This document shows, piece after piece, positions 49,057-58,816 of a stretch of 64,000 bases of DNA. A program made the translations under genes and the position numbers. The notes beneath the pieces were generated by a model, which did no database searches, was not told the DNA's origin, and worked only from the letters and a program-made list of their open reading frames with translations. The DNA is from Qingshengfaniella alkalisoli (GTDB taxonomy: Bacteria; Pseudomonadota; Alphaproteobacteria; Rhodobacterales; Rhodobacteraceae), in assembly GCF_007855645.1 (NCBI RefSeq), contig NZ_CP042261.1, positions 42,501 through 106,500 of the forward strand, given 5' to 3'. Position 1 is the first letter of the stretch, and each line of letters begins with the position of its first letter.

Positions 49057-50325
49057 ATGGACAAGATCGTCGTAAAGGGCGGCAAGGCGCTGCATGGCGA
49101 AATCCCGATCGCAGGGGCCAAGAACGCGTGTCTGACATTGATGCCTGCCACGCTTTTGTCGGATGAACCCTTGACGCTGACCAATGCGCCGCGGCTTTCG
49201 GACATTCGTACGATGAACGACTTGCTGTGTTCGCTGGGTGCCGAAGTCACGACTCTTCAGGACGGCAAGGTTCTGACTCTTTCGTCGCATGACCTGAGCA
49301 ATCTGACGGCTGACTATGAGATTGTGCGGAAGATGCGCGCCTCGATCCTCGTGCTTGGTCCGCTTCTGGCACGGGCGGGAAAGGCGAAGGTGTCGCTTCC
49401 CGGTGGTTGTGCGATCGGCGCCCGGCCGGTCGATCTGCATTTGAAGGGGCTTGAGGCTCTGGGCGCTCAGTTGGAGCTGAAGGACGGTTATGTGCATGCG
49501 GAGGCTCCGAAGGGCGGTTTGGTCGGCGGTGTCGTCGATTTTCCCTTTGTATCGGTAGGTGCGACTGAAAACCTGCTGATGGCGGCGACGCTTGCCAAAG
49601 GAACGACAGTTCTCAAGAACGCCGCACGCGAGCCGGAGATCGTCGATCTGGCACATTGCCTGCGCAAGATGGGTGCGCAGATCGAAGGTGAAGGCACCTC
49701 GACTATCGAAATTCAGGGCGTTAACGCCCTGCGCGGTGCGACCCATCCCGTCGTCACCGACAGGATCGAGCTGGGAACTTACATGCTGGCGCCGGCCATC
49801 ACAGGTGGTGACGTCGAATTGCTTGGCGGACGGATGGATTTGGTCGCAGCCTTTGCCGAAAAGCTCGACGAGGCCGGTATCGCCGTTGAAGAGACACTGC
49901 GAGGGCTAAAGGTGAGCCGTAAGAATGGCCGCATCCGCGCGATTGACGTCGAAACCGCACCGTTCCCCGGATTCCCTACTGATCTGCAGGCGCAGATGAT
50001 GGCACTTTTGTGCTTTGCGGAGGGTACCTCCACGCTGGACGAGCGGATCTTCGAGAATCGGTTCATGCATGCGCCGGAACTGATCCGGATGGGGGCGAAG
50101 ATCGATGTACATGGAGGCACTGCCAAGGTCACAGGTGTTGAGACCATGAGGGGCGCGCCGGTTATGGCTACGGACCTCCGAGCATCGGTTTCCCTGATTC
50201 TTGCGGGTCTTGCGGCACAGGGCGAAACGGTCGTCAGCCGCGTCTATCACCTTGATCGCGGTTACGAGCGCGTCGAGGAAAAACTGGGTGCATGCGGTGC
50301 AAGCATTGAACGGGTGAACGAATGA
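49057..50325 (+). CDS. murA: UDP-N-acetylglucosamine 1-carboxyvinyltransferase MurA
   Basis: The 422-residue enzyme starts [24 protein letters not shown]. The active-site loop [15 protein letters not shown] contains the cysteine that binds phosphoenolpyruvate and is the fosfomycin target. It transfers enolpyruvate to UDP-GlcNAc, the first committed step of peptidoglycan synthesis in the cytoplasm. It overlaps the DUF2948 gene by four bases. Confidence 0.97.
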   Translation: MDKIVVKGGKALHGEIPIAGAKNACLTLMPATLLSDEPLTLTNAPRLSDIRTMNDLLCSLGAEVTTLQDGKVLTLSSHDLSNLTADYEIVRKMRASILVLGPLLARAGKAKVSLPGGCAIGARPVDLHLKGLEALGAQLELKDGYVHAEAPKGGLVGGVVDFPFVSVGATENLLMAATLAKGTTVLKNAAREPEIVDLAHCLRKMGAQIEGEGTSTIEIQGVNALRGATHPVVTDRIELGTYMLAPAITGGDVELLGGRMDLVAAFAEKLDEAGIAVEETLRGLKVSRKNGRIRAIDVETAPFPGFPTDLQAQMMALLCFAEGTSTLDERIFENRFMHAPELIRMGAKIDVHGGTAKVTGVETMRGAPVMATDLRASVSLILAGLAAQGETVVSRVYHLDRGYERVEEKLGACGASIERVNE

Positions 50326-50801
50326 ACGACGCGAAGTTCGAAGATGGTGGCGAACAGCCCCTGCGCCTGATCGCGACTGATGAGCAGGACTTGCAGGTGC
50401 TCGCGACCCTGACGCAAGATGCGGTTTTCCCGACGAACGAAGTCAAGTGGGATGCAAAGCGTCGTCAATTTGCCCTGCTGATCAACCGGTTCCGCTGGGA
50501 GGACAGGTCAGGTGCAGAAGCTGGTCAACGGGCCTACGAACGCGTGCAGTCCCTGCTGGTTATAAATGATGTGACAAAGGTCTCGTCGCAGGGGTTTGAT
50601 CGTGGCGATAAGGAACTCGTCTTGTCGCTGCTTTCCATCGATTTTACTCCGGACCAGGAAGGCCCATCCGGCGAGATGACCTTGGTTCTGGCTGGTGATG
50701 GCGCGATCCGTTGCACCGTAGATTGTATCGAGGTGATTCTGAAGGATGTGACCCGCCCTTATGCGGCTCCATCGCGCCGTTTGCCGCGCCACCCTGAATA
50801 A
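50322..50801 (+). CDS. DUF2948 family protein
   Basis: The 159-residue protein matches the DUF2948 pattern ([68 protein letters not shown]). The function is unknown. It overlaps murA (ATGA), precedes hisD by 19 bases, and is typically found in this order in Rhodobacterales. Confidence 0.87.
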   Translation: MNDAKFEDGGEQPLRLIATDEQDLQVLATLTQDAVFPTNEVKWDAKRRQFALLINRFRWEDRSGAEAGQRAYERVQSLLVINDVTKVSSQGFDRGDKELVLSLLSIDFTPDQEGPSGEMTLVLAGDGAIRCTVDCIEVILKDVTRPYAAPSRRLPRHPE

Positions 50802-50820
50802 CACCCCGTCGGAGGCAATC

Positions 50821-52128
50821 ATGGCCACCCTGCTTTCTACCGCCCAAGGCGATTTTGAAGCGCGCTTCGCAGAACTTCTGTCGGCCAAGCGCGAAGATGC
50901 GCCCGATGTGAACGAAACGGTCGCGAAAATCATCGCGGATGTGCGTAACCGCGGCGATGCGAGTGTCATCGAGCTGACCAGCCGTTTTGATCGTCTCGAC
51001 CTGACGCCGGATACGCTGGCCTTCACCGAAGATGAGATCGACGCCGCCTGTGCATCGGTCAGCGATGCCGAGCGAGAGGCGCTGGAACTGGCTGTTCAAC
51101 GAATCACGGACTATCACGCGCGCCAAATGCCAGAAGACGCCTTCTGGACGGATGAAACCGGCGCGGGACTCGGCTGGCGCTGGACGGCAGTTTCGGCGGC
51201 CGGGCTGTATGTGCCGGGTGGGCTGGCTTCCTACCCGTCCTCGGTGTTGATGAATGCGATTCCGGCGCGGGTTGCTGGTGTGAAGCGCCTCGATATGTGC
51301 GCCCCAACCCCACACGGTAAGGTTAACCCGCTGGTGTTGATGGCTGCGCGTCTGGCCGGCGTCGACACAGTCTACCGGATCGGCGGCGCGCAGGCGATTG
51401 CCGCAATGGCCTATGGTACGGACACCATCAATCCGGTGGACAAGATCACGGGGCCGGGCAACGCCTTTGTCGCGGCGGCTAAACGTCAGGTTTTCGGGAA
51501 AGTTGGGATCGACATGATTGCTGGCCCGTCAGAGATCCTTGTGATCGCAGACGCGGATAACGATCCCGAATGGCTGGCCGTCGATCTGATGAGCCAGGCC
51601 GAACATGACGAAAGCGCCCAATCCATCCTGATCACGGACGATCCTGCATTGGCCGACCGCACCATGCAGGCCGTCGATGCTTTGTTGGGCCAGTTGGACC
51701 GAAAAGACATTGCTGGCGCAAGCTGGCGCGACTTCGGTGCTGTTATCACGGTGCGCGATCTGGACGAAGCTGCCCGGATCGCAGACCGGATCGCCGCAGA
51801 ACATTTGGAATTATGTGTGGCCGACCCCGATGCGCTGGCCGCGAAGATCACCCATGCGGGCGCTATCTTCCTTGGTAGCTGGACCCCGGAGGCCATTGGC
51901 GACTATATCGCGGGCCCGAACCATGTGCTGCCAACCGCGCGATCGGCACGGTTTTCGTCCGGCCTGTCGGTGATGGACTTCCTGAAACGCACGACCCTGA
52001 CCCGTATGACGCCCGAGTCGCTTAACATCATCGGACCGGCAGCTGAATGTCTGGCAGCGTCAGAAGGGCTGGAAGCGCATGGTTTGTCCGTTCGATCACG
52101 CCTTGATCGGCTGAACGCCCGGAAATAG
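50821..52128 (+). CDS. hisD: Histidinol dehydrogenase HisD
   Basis: The 435-residue enzyme has signature segments YVPGGLASYPSSVLMNAIPARVAGV, KITGPGNAFVAAAKRQVFG and GIDMIAGPSEILVIAD, and a C-terminal HAGAIFLGSWTPEAIGDYIAGPNHVLPT. It carries out the last two steps of histidine synthesis with NAD and zinc. It starts after the DUF2948 gene, preceded by a GGAGGC site. Confidence 0.97.
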   Translation: MATLLSTAQGDFEARFAELLSAKREDAPDVNETVAKIIADVRNRGDASVIELTSRFDRLDLTPDTLAFTEDEIDAACASVSDAEREALELAVQRITDYHARQMPEDAFWTDETGAGLGWRWTAVSAAGLYVPGGLASYPSSVLMNAIPARVAGVKRLDMCAPTPHGKVNPLVLMAARLAGVDTVYRIGGAQAIAAMAYGTDTINPVDKITGPGNAFVAAAKRQVFGKVGIDMIAGPSEILVIADADNDPEWLAVDLMSQAEHDESAQSILITDDPALADRTMQAVDALLGQLDRKDIAGASWRDFGAVITVRDLDEAARIADRIAAEHLELCVADPDALAAKITHAGAIFLGSWTPEAIGDYIAGPNHVLPTARSARFSSGLSVMDFLKRTTLTRMTPESLNIIGPAAECLAASEGLEAHGLSVRSRLDRLNARK

Positions 52129-52206
52129 GACGCGTTACGGCGCAAAAGCCGCACATGGTGCAAGTTTGGCTTGAAAATCGCGCGATCAGGGCGCATTTAG
52201 TGGCCT

Positions 52207-52231
52207 GCCCGCATTTCGGCGGGCTTTTTAT
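52207..52231 (+). terminator. Terminator between hisD and infA
   Basis: A 6-bp stem GCCCGC/GCGGGC with a 6-nt loop is followed by ttttta. It would end the murA-DUF2948-hisD transcript. The infA ribosome site (TAGGAG) follows immediately. Confidence 0.75.
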
Positions 52232-52243
52232 CTAGGAGTGACC

Positions 52244-52462
52244 ATGGCCAAGGAAGAAATGCTCGAATTTCCCGGCGTCGTGAAGGAACTCCTGCCGAAT
52301 GCGACGTTCAGGGTCGAGCTTGAGAATGGCCATGAGATCATCGCACATACGGCAGGCAAGATGCGCAAGAACCGCATCCGTGTTCTTGCAGGCGACCGCG
52401 TTCAGGTGGAGATGACACCGTATGATCTGACGAAAGGTCGGATCAACTATCGTTTCAAGTAA
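52244..52462 (+). CDS. infA: Translation initiation factor IF-1
   Basis: The 72-residue OB-fold protein starts [20 protein letters not shown], with [41 protein letters not shown] in the standard positions. IF-1 binds the A site of the 30S subunit during initiation. The start with ATG at 52244 follows a TAGGAG site. Length equals the family norm. Confidence 0.97.
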   Translation: MAKEEMLEFPGVVKELLPNATFRVELENGHEIIAHTAGKMRKNRIRVLAGDRVQVEMTPYDLTKGRINYRFK

Positions 52463-52504
52463 GGCCTTGTCCGCCTACCCATCCGCAAGACGGGAGAGCG
52501 GATC

Positions 52505-53083
52505 ATGCGTTTGATACTCGGCTCGGGTAGTCCGCGTCGCCTTGAATTACTTGCGTCGATCGGCGTTGTGCCCGATGCAGTAATCCCGCCTGACATCGAT
52601 GAAACAGCGGCTCCGTCCGAGCTGCCTCGGCGCTACTGTGAACGTTTGGCGCGCGAGAAATGCGAGGCGATGCCGGGTATTGCGACTGACGACGTCGTTC
52701 TTTGCGCCGACACCACGGTCGCTTTAGGACGGCGCATTCTGGGCAAGCCAGCGGACCGCGCGGAAGCAGCGAAGTATCTGTTCGCACTTTCAGGTCGTCG
52801 GCATCGCGTATTTACCGCCATTGCCGTGCGACACGGGGATCGCCGTTGGTTGCGCGTTTCCGAAAGTCGCGTACGGATGAAACAACTCAGTGACGCCGAA
52901 GTGAACGCGTATCTCGATACTGATGACTGGAAGGGTAAGGCGGGTGCCTATGGCATCCAGGGACCAGCGAGCGCCTTCATCCCGTGGATCAGCGGGTCGC
53001 ACAGCGGCATCGTCGGTTTGCCGCTGCACGAAACAACGACCCTGCTACAATCTGCCGGATACCCGGTGTGGAGCCGCGCATGA
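52505..53083 (+). CDS. maf: Maf family nucleoside triphosphate pyrophosphatase
   Basis: The 192-residue protein begins [14 protein letters not shown], the Maf hallmark. It also has [18 protein letters not shown] and the [40 protein letters not shown] region. These enzymes hydrolyse non-canonical or methylated nucleotides. It overlaps the RNase gene by four bases (ATGA at 53080-53083). Confidence 0.93.
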   Translation: MRLILGSGSPRRLELLASIGVVPDAVIPPDIDETAAPSELPRRYCERLAREKCEAMPGIATDDVVLCADTTVALGRRILGKPADRAEAAKYLFALSGRRHRVFTAIAVRHGDRRWLRVSESRVRMKQLSDAEVNAYLDTDDWKGKAGAYGIQGPASAFIPWISGSHSGIVGLPLHETTTLLQSAGYPVWSRA

Positions 53084-54114
53084 AGGGCCAGCAAATCATC
53101 CTTGGGCGATACGAGGGGACCGAGATCGCGGCGTTGATGCGCAACGGCAAACTCCATGACTTGTTCATTGAAGCACCTGGTAGCATCTGCACGCCCGGTG
53201 CGATCTATCGCGGCATCGTGGACCGACCGCTCAAGGGGCAAGGCGCCATGATTGTGCGCCTTCCCGACGGGCAGACAGGCTTTTTGCGTGAAACGAAAGG
53301 ACTGCGTCCCGGTGATCCGCTGCTGGTACAGGTGACGGGCGTCTCGGAACCGGACAAGGCCGTACCGTTGACATCCCGAGTCTTGTTCAAAAGCCGCTAC
53401 TGCATCGTGACGCCCGGTGCTCCGGGTGAAAATATTTCGCGGTCGATCCATGATGAAGTACGGCGCGCCGAATTGCGGGCGCTGTTGTCAGACTTACCCG
53501 AAACCGATCAGTATGGCCTGATCCTGCGATCTGCCTGCGAAATGGCCCCCGATGACGCGATCGCCGATGATCTGCGGCACACCACCAATGTCGCGCGACA
53601 GGTGATGGATGACGCAGGGCGCGAACCGGAACTTCTGCTCGACGGCCCGTCGCCCGAATTGCTGGCCTGGCGCGAATGGACCGAAGAAGACGCACCGATC
53701 TTGCTTGCTGACACCACCGCCGACCTTTCGCCGGTCGCTGACGCCATCGCCAGCCTACGCCAGCCTTTCGTTCCGCTCGCTGCCAACGCCAGCATGTATA
53801 TCGAGGAAACCCGTGCTTTTGTTGCCGTGGACGTGAACACAGGTGCAGACGGTTCCGCTGCCGCCGGGTTGCGCGCAAACATCGCTGCTGTCCGATCACT
53901 GGCGTCCGAATTACGACTGCGTGGACTAGGTGGCCAGATCGTCATCGACTTCGCCCCGATGCCCAAGAAAGAGCGCAAGCGGTTCGAACAAACCATGCGA
54001 GCAGCTTTCCGCGCCGGCTTGGTCGAGACGAACCTTGTCGGCTGGACCACGCTGGGTCATTTTGAACTGCAACGCAAACGCGAACGAATCCCATTGTCCA
54101 TCTGCCTGCCATGA
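53080..54114 (+). CDS. Ribonuclease E/G family protein (short form)
   Basis: The 344-residue protein has an N-terminal S1-like RNA-binding domain ([30 protein letters not shown]) and the catalytic region. The metal-binding acids are in [11 protein letters not shown] and QIVIDFAPM. It lacks the C-terminal zinc-link segment of full RNase E/G (RNase G has about 490 residues), so it is a reduced version. It probably processes RNA in the cytoplasm. It is coupled to maf and yacG by overlaps. Confidence 0.88.
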   Translation: MKGQQIILGRYEGTEIAALMRNGKLHDLFIEAPGSICTPGAIYRGIVDRPLKGQGAMIVRLPDGQTGFLRETKGLRPGDPLLVQVTGVSEPDKAVPLTSRVLFKSRYCIVTPGAPGENISRSIHDEVRRAELRALLSDLPETDQYGLILRSACEMAPDDAIADDLRHTTNVARQVMDDAGREPELLLDGPSPELLAWREWTEEDAPILLADTTADLSPVADAIASLRQPFVPLAANASMYIEETRAFVAVDVNTGADGSAAAGLRANIAAVRSLASELRLRGLGGQIVIDFAPMPKKERKRFEQTMRAAFRAGLVETNLVGWTTLGHFELQRKRERIPLSICLP

Positions 54115-54293
54115 CCTGCCCGATCTGCTCAAAACCTACCGACAAGTCCTATCGTCCGTTCTGCTCCAAGCGGTGCGCGGACGCTGATCTCGGAAACTGG
54201 ATCAAGGGGAATTATTCTATTCCATCCAGTAACTTGGAAGACATGCCGGAGTCTTCTTCTAAAGACGCCCCCCGCTTTCCCCAACGGCACTGA
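54111..54293 (+). CDS. yacG: DNA gyrase inhibitor YacG (zinc-binding)
   Basis: The 60-residue protein has the zinc motif CPIC...FCSKRC (C-x2-C and C-x3-C) and the conserved DLGNWIKGNY. YacG binds gyrase B and inhibits it. The coding region overlaps the RNase gene by four bases. Confidence 0.93.
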   Translation: MTCPICSKPTDKSYRPFCSKRCADADLGNWIKGNYSIPSSNLEDMPESSSKDAPRFPQRH

Positions 54294-54373
54294 TTTTTTG
54301 TCGCGGCAGGGCTGGACACCCACCCCGACCTCGCCTAGAACGCTGCAACCCGAACGTATGTTGCGTTCCCCGT

Positions 54374-54448
54374 GCCCGGGTAGCTCAGGGGTAGAGCAGT
54401 GGATTGAAAATCCTCGTGTCGGTGGTTCGATTCCGCCCCCGGGCACCA
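54374..54448 (+). tRNA. tRNA-Phe (GAA)
   Basis: The 75-nt cloverleaf has acceptor GCCCGGG/CCCGGGC, anticodon loop TTGAAAA (GAA), T-loop TTCGATT and encoded CCA. It lies after yacG. A serine-recombinase remnant follows, so this region has taken in mobile DNA. Confidence 0.96.
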
Positions 54449-54507
54449 CTTAGCAAGCTGATAATTTTGGGTTTTGTGGTCATGTCTGGTTCTCACCCGG
54501 ATCGGAT

Positions 54508-54915
54508 TTGACGCTTTTGGCTGAGCGTCTGTTCATCAGCCCGACCTTGCAGGCCGCACTCCACAGTATACCCGCGAATGAGGTAGAAATCTTGCTTGCC
54601 AAAGGTGTTGCTGGAACGGATCGTCGATGTCAGCAACTGCGAAGTTGTCCCCGCCTACGAGAAGAAGATCGAGCAACTGGAAGAACAAAAGCTTCTGCTG
54701 GCCGGGAATTCGAAAATGCCGCCCCGCCTGCCGGACGGTTTCATGATGTCCTCGAACACGCTTGGAGATTTCTCTCAAGCCCTTGGAAAGCATGGGGGAC
54801 TGGCAATCTCGCACTCAAGCGAACAGTACTGAGATTGGCCTTTTCTGATCCCGTTACATATGGTGGAATCAGGATTGTCGGCCACCAAAAATCTCGTTGC
54901 TGTTCAAAGCTTTAG
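54508..54915 (+). pseudogene. Serine recombinase C-terminal remnant with frameshift
   Basis: One frame (about 54596-54790) reads LLERIVDVSNCEVVPAYEKKIEQLEEQKLLLAG, the coiled-coil tail of large serine recombinases. Another frame (about 54750-54890) continues with FLSSPWKAWGTGNLALKRTVLRLAFSD, the usual next segment. A frameshift therefore separates the two parts, and the catalytic domain is absent. It lies between tRNA-Phe and tRNA-Thr(CGT). Confidence 0.75.
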
Positions 54916-54938
54916 AGGGTGCATCGATGAATCTGAAG

Positions 54939-55014
54939 TGGTGCCGATGAAGGGACTCGAACCCCCGACCCACGCATTACGAATGCGTTGCTCTACCATC
55001 TGAGCTACATCGGC
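54939..55014 (-). tRNA. tRNA-Thr (CGT)
   Basis: The 76-nt cloverleaf on the minus strand has acceptor GCCGATG/CATCGGC, anticodon loop TTCGTAA (anticodon CGU), T-loop TTCGAGT and encoded CCA. It decodes ACG. It is about 490 bp from tRNA-Phe. Confidence 0.95.
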
Positions 55015-55076
55015 ATCTCGCGCGCTATTAGCAAAGCTTTTGAGGCAAGAACAGACCCCAAATGCAGTTATTTCGT

Positions 55077-56645
55077 CTAACGTCGCGCCGTATTGTCGCG
55101 CTCGCTATCGTCCCATGCCGGTTCTGGCATAGCGTCTAACGGGCGCTTTACGTCCGCGTCCGCTTCTGTAGGCTCCTCTTCGACCTTTTCCGGGCGCTCG
55201 GCGTCCACGGTTTCCGGCTGTGAATCATCTTCGATGTCCTCAGCTGGCATTTGTGCACGATTGTCTTCAATGGCACCCACGATCAACGGAAGCATTCCTG
55301 CCGGACCGCCGGACAGCCGCTCGTCGCCCTGGACTTCCAGCCAAGCCAGAGTGTCGAACGCGTCGCAGCGATTGCAGATGGCCGTCCAGTGGTGCTGGAC
55401 ATTGTCGCAGTTGGTGCAGACCCACTGGGCTCCACGCGGCGCAGTCAGGGCCTTCGCAAGCCACGCCTTGACCGTGCTATCATCGGCACCTTCGCCGCGT
55501 TCAATCGCAGCCATTAACGTCAGTGTCCGCGCATTCGGATGCGTCTCGACCAATTGGCCGAGAGCCTTGCGAGCGGCAGGGAAATCCTCTGCTGCGAGGT
55601 GCAGTTCGGCTTCCAGCATCCGCGATTCGGGGTGATCGGGTTTCTGGCGGATCAGTTCACGGAAGCGGGTGGTCCGTTCCTGTGGGCTCTCGTTGGGTTT
55701 GATCTCCGCGAAAGCGGCGGCAAGGTCGGGGTGCGGCTCCTGAGCCCATGCGGCTTTCAACGTTTTTGCCGCGTTGCGGGGCTTGCCGAGATCGATGTAG
55801 GCGCGGGCGGCAGCAGTCGCTGCGGGTACAAGGGTGGGCGACAGGCGATAGGCTTCGATCGCTTCGTCCCGGGCACCCTCGGCATCGCCAGCGGCCAATC
55901 GGTGTTGGGCTTCAGATACTGCCAGAACGGCGTCCCTTCGCTTGTGCAGATCGCGGGGAATGGCACCGTATTTCAGCTTCGCACCCAGCGTTTTGCGCGC
56001 CCCGTTCCAGTTGGCGTGTTTGGCCTGTAGCGATAGCAGGGTATCGGACACCTGCCCATGCCTGGGTTTCAGCACGAATGCCTTTTCAGCCAGCTTTAGC
56101 GCGGTTTCAGTGTCGCCCTCCGCCAGTTTCTGGTTCATCAGTCCACGGATGCCGACGAAGCGTGTCTTGTCGTCATGAAGAAGCTGTTTGTATGTCTCGG
56201 TCGCGCGGGCCCTGTCCCCGGACATCTCGGCGGCCTGCGCGGTGATAAGGTTCGTCAGGTCAGGGCGGTGCAGCAGGCGTTCGGCTTTGCGGGCATGAGC
56301 GACCGCCTCGTCTCCGTCACCGGCGGCAAGTGCGGTCAGACCTTCTGACAGCGCTTCAAACCCTTTGCGTTCCTTGTTGCGTGCAAAATAGCGGCTGATG
56401 GCCGTTTCGTCGCCAGCAAGAAAATGCAACGTGGCCAGAGCCAGTCCTGCAAGTCGGATGGCAAGCCAGACCAGACATACCAAGACCACGCAGGCGATCA
56501 GGAGTTGCACAGGGCCAAGCGTGAATTCGGTGTTCGCCACGGCAATCCGCACACCTTCGCCATGCATGGACAGGTATTCAACGCCGAAGATAACCGCTGC
56601 GATCGCGACGACGAAAATCAGGATTCGGATCAGGGACCAAAGCAT
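55077..56645 (-). CDS. hemY: HemY-type membrane protein with TPR and zinc-ribbon tail
   Basis: The 522-residue protein has two N-terminal membrane segments (LIRILIFVVAIAAVIFGVEYL and LLIACVVLVCLVWLAIRLAG), the HemY N-terminal domain, and helical TPR-like repeats. Near residues 410-440 is a CTNC...CNRC zinc ribbon (VQHHWTAICNRCDAFDTLAWLEV). The tail is acidic. HemY-N proteins sit in the heme-synthesis operon; their biochemical role is unclear. It is cotranscribed with hemD and the mitofilin-like gene. Confidence 0.9.
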   Translation of the reverse strand: MLWSLIRILIFVVAIAAVIFGVEYLSMHGEGVRIAVANTEFTLGPVQLLIACVVLVCLVWLAIRLAGLALATLHFLAGDETAISRYFARNKERKGFEALSEGLTALAAGDGDEAVAHARKAERLLHRPDLTNLITAQAAEMSGDRARATETYKQLLHDDKTRFVGIRGLMNQKLAEGDTETALKLAEKAFVLKPRHGQVSDTLLSLQAKHANWNGARKTLGAKLKYGAIPRDLHKRRDAVLAVSEAQHRLAAGDAEGARDEAIEAYRLSPTLVPAATAAARAYIDLGKPRNAAKTLKAAWAQEPHPDLAAAFAEIKPNESPQERTTRFRELIRQKPDHPESRMLEAELHLAAEDFPAARKALGQLVETHPNARTLTLMAAIERGEGADDSTVKAWLAKALTAPRGAQWVCTNCDNVQHHWTAICNRCDAFDTLAWLEVQGDERLSGGPAGMLPLIVGAIEDNRAQMPAEDIEDDSQPETVDAERPEKVEEEPTEADADVKRPLDAMPEPAWDDSERDNTARR

Positions 56646-56664
56646 CGCGCTTACCTCGACTCGT

Positions 56665-57993
56665 TCACATCTGCTGGTTCAGGCTGGACAGCGCATTCAT
56701 CGCGTCGATCCGCAACTGCGCCTGGGCGACCCAATCTGACATGGCCTGCTGCCCCGCTTCCGGTAGGTTTTGCAACTCCGCCAAAGTGTCTGGCAGCCGC
56801 GCCTCATTCAGCGCGGCTTCGGCACGGGACAGGACGGCGTCGGGATCATTGCCCTCGCGCGGCTTAAGTGACCGAGCGCCCGTCTGGTTGCGCAAGAACG
56901 CACCGATGCGTTCCACCGGGTCTTCAGATACCGTTGTGCGGATCGACTGCTCCAACGCATCGCGCGCGGCATCGGGAAAGCTTTCGCGCAATGCAGAGAG
57001 CGTCGGGATGCCGGACCCGGCATGCTGTTGCAAGGTTTCGGGGATCTGCGTGTCCGCCGGAAAAGCCACGAGTTCCTGATTATAGGTCGCACCGCGATCA
57101 ATCGCGCTGACCAAATGCGCCAGCGCCACGCGCCGTTCAGCGGCGGCCTGGGCTTCTTCCGCGCTGGAGGCGGTTGAGTCTGCCGTGGCCCGCGCGTCTT
57201 GAATTGCGGCTTCCAGTTCCTGATTGCGGGCATCCGCATCAGCCAAGCGGCTTTCAAGTTCGGCAATGCGCGCTTGTAATTCGGATGTCTCAGCAGACGT
57301 GTCCGGTGCGGCGGCAGGCTGTTGTTCCAGTGTGTTCATCCGGTCGCCGAGTGCAGTGATCCCGTCATTGGTCGCACTGATCGCTGCGGCGAGGTTTTCG
57401 ATCTGGCTGACGATTTCCTGACCGGCAGGGTTTTCCGCCGGTGGCGGCGTGTCTGCGAGTTGTGCCAACCGTTGCGAAACCTCGTCCAGCTTCGCGCCCT
57501 GTGTCTCGATGGCTTGTTCCAGTGCCGCACTGTCACTGGAATCTTCGGGGGGTGACAGGTTCACGCCAAGATATGCTGCGATTCCGAACCCGATTGCGCC
57601 AGCAACCACGCCGCCGATCAGGGCAGGCACGAAGCCGCCCGATCTGGGCTTGGACGTTGCAGGCTGGGTCGTAGATGCAGATGGTGTTGCGGGTTGTGTA
57701 GGCTTTTGTTCGGCTTCGGAGTGTTGCGCTTCTTTTTCAGGGGCCGGTTCGTTCTCGGGCCGAACGTCCACGTCGTCGTCGGACGTGTCATCATCTTCGC
57801 CCTCATGGTCGTCCCCAGGTCGATCCTCTGACGTCAGGATCAGCGGTGCCTCGGCATCTTCGGTTGGCGCATCACTGTCCGCTTCCACATTCCGATCAGT
57901 GCGGTTGGCGGCGTCATCTGTGTCGACTTTGTCGTCTTCGCGCTTGTCGTTGGAACTCAAACCGGAATCCTTTTCTTGCGCAGTGCCAAACAT
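56665..57993 (-). CDS. Mitofilin-like membrane protein (COG4223)
   Basis: The 442-residue protein has a long acidic N-terminal region (rich in Asp/Glu/Pro/Thr), a membrane segment (FVPALIGGVVAGAIGFGIAAYLGV) near residue 120-140, a coiled coil (ELQARIAELESRLADADARNQELEAAIQ), and a C-terminal mitofilin-like domain (LRESFPDAARDALEQSIRTT, RIGAFLRNQTGARSLKPREG). Relatives shape membranes. It lies between hemD and hemY, typical for Rhodobacterales. Confidence 0.88.
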   Translation of the reverse strand: MFGTAQEKDSGLSSNDKREDDKVDTDDAANRTDRNVEADSDAPTEDAEAPLILTSEDRPGDDHEGEDDDTSDDDVDVRPENEPAPEKEAQHSEAEQKPTQPATPSASTTQPATSKPRSGGFVPALIGGVVAGAIGFGIAAYLGVNLSPPEDSSDSAALEQAIETQGAKLDEVSQRLAQLADTPPPAENPAGQEIVSQIENLAAAISATNDGITALGDRMNTLEQQPAAAPDTSAETSELQARIAELESRLADADARNQELEAAIQDARATADSTASSAEEAQAAAERRVALAHLVSAIDRGATYNQELVAFPADTQIPETLQQHAGSGIPTLSALRESFPDAARDALEQSIRTTVSEDPVERIGAFLRNQTGARSLKPREGNDPDAVLSRAEAALNEARLPDTLAELQNLPEAGQQAMSDWVAQAQLRIDAMNALSSLNQQM

Positions 57994-58008
57994 GGCATTG
58001 GAAAAACC

Positions 58009-58743
58009 TTACCTTGGCCGGTCGGGACCCTCAAGCCGCGTTCGGTCCTGTAGCTGTCGAAGCGTGGACAGGATTGCGGCGGCATCGGGGCTGTCGGCTA
58101 CAACCAGACAAGCGTCATGCAACCCTTCGAGTTCCCGAACCACATTCTGGCTGATCGTCGCTATGCGCAATGGGGCGGTTGCACCACGTAGGGCCGGAGC
58201 TAAAGTGCGGGCGGTTCGCGGCGAAAACAGGGGCAAAAGGATAGGCGCGTCCGAGTCCAGCCACATCTTCGCTGTTGAGGTTAGATCAATCACGCGTTGG
58301 CGATAAACGATGTGCTCCAGAACGCGCAGATCGGTATTGGACAGAAGTTTGGCAAGCGATCCCGCGACCGTTTCACCTCGCAGATGCAGGTAGGTCCGGC
58401 CTCGGGGTTGAGATCGAAGAAGTGCGGCCAGTTCTTCCTTGGCACCGCCAGCGGATCGGGCCTGCCAGCCGGCCTCCATTGCGGCGCTGGCGGTATGTTC
58501 GCCCACACAGAAGGCGACCAGGGTGCGGCTTGGATCGACAGCGAGACTTGCGCAAACCGCATTCTCGGACGTGAAGACTAGCGCATCAACGCCGTCCGTC
58601 CCGATGTGTGAGTCCACGGGCTCGATTTCCAGAACAGGAGAAATCTCGATTGCAAGGTCATCGTTCAGATGCAACCGACAGTCTCGTGCGAAGCGTTCGG
58701 CCTGCACCCTTGGTCTGGTCAAAAGCAGGCGACTGGCGTGCAT
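58009..58743 (-). CDS. hemD: Uroporphyrinogen-III synthase HemD
   Basis: The 244-residue protein opens LLLTRPRVQAERFARD and shows the HemD pattern (DALVFTSENAVCASL, AFCVGEHTASAAMEAGW, LHLRGETVAGSLAKLL, LLPLFSPRTARTLA). It closes hydroxymethylbilane to uroporphyrinogen III. It is first gene of hemD-mitofilin-hemY and 73 bp from the divergent tsaD. No hemC is next to it, although these are often neighbours. Confidence 0.9.
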   Translation of the reverse strand: MHASRLLLTRPRVQAERFARDCRLHLNDDLAIEISPVLEIEPVDSHIGTDGVDALVFTSENAVCASLAVDPSRTLVAFCVGEHTASAAMEAGWQARSAGGAKEELAALLRSQPRGRTYLHLRGETVAGSLAKLLSNTDLRVLEHIVYRQRVIDLTSTAKMWLDSDAPILLPLFSPRTARTLAPALRGATAPLRIATISQNVVRELEGLHDACLVVADSPDAAAILSTLRQLQDRTRLEGPDRPR

Positions 58744-58816
58744 ATGCCCTCGAACTTGTGCGTTTCCTGCCTAGGTGGTAGCCCGCGAAGGCATCAACGA
58801 CAACAGGCTGACCGCG

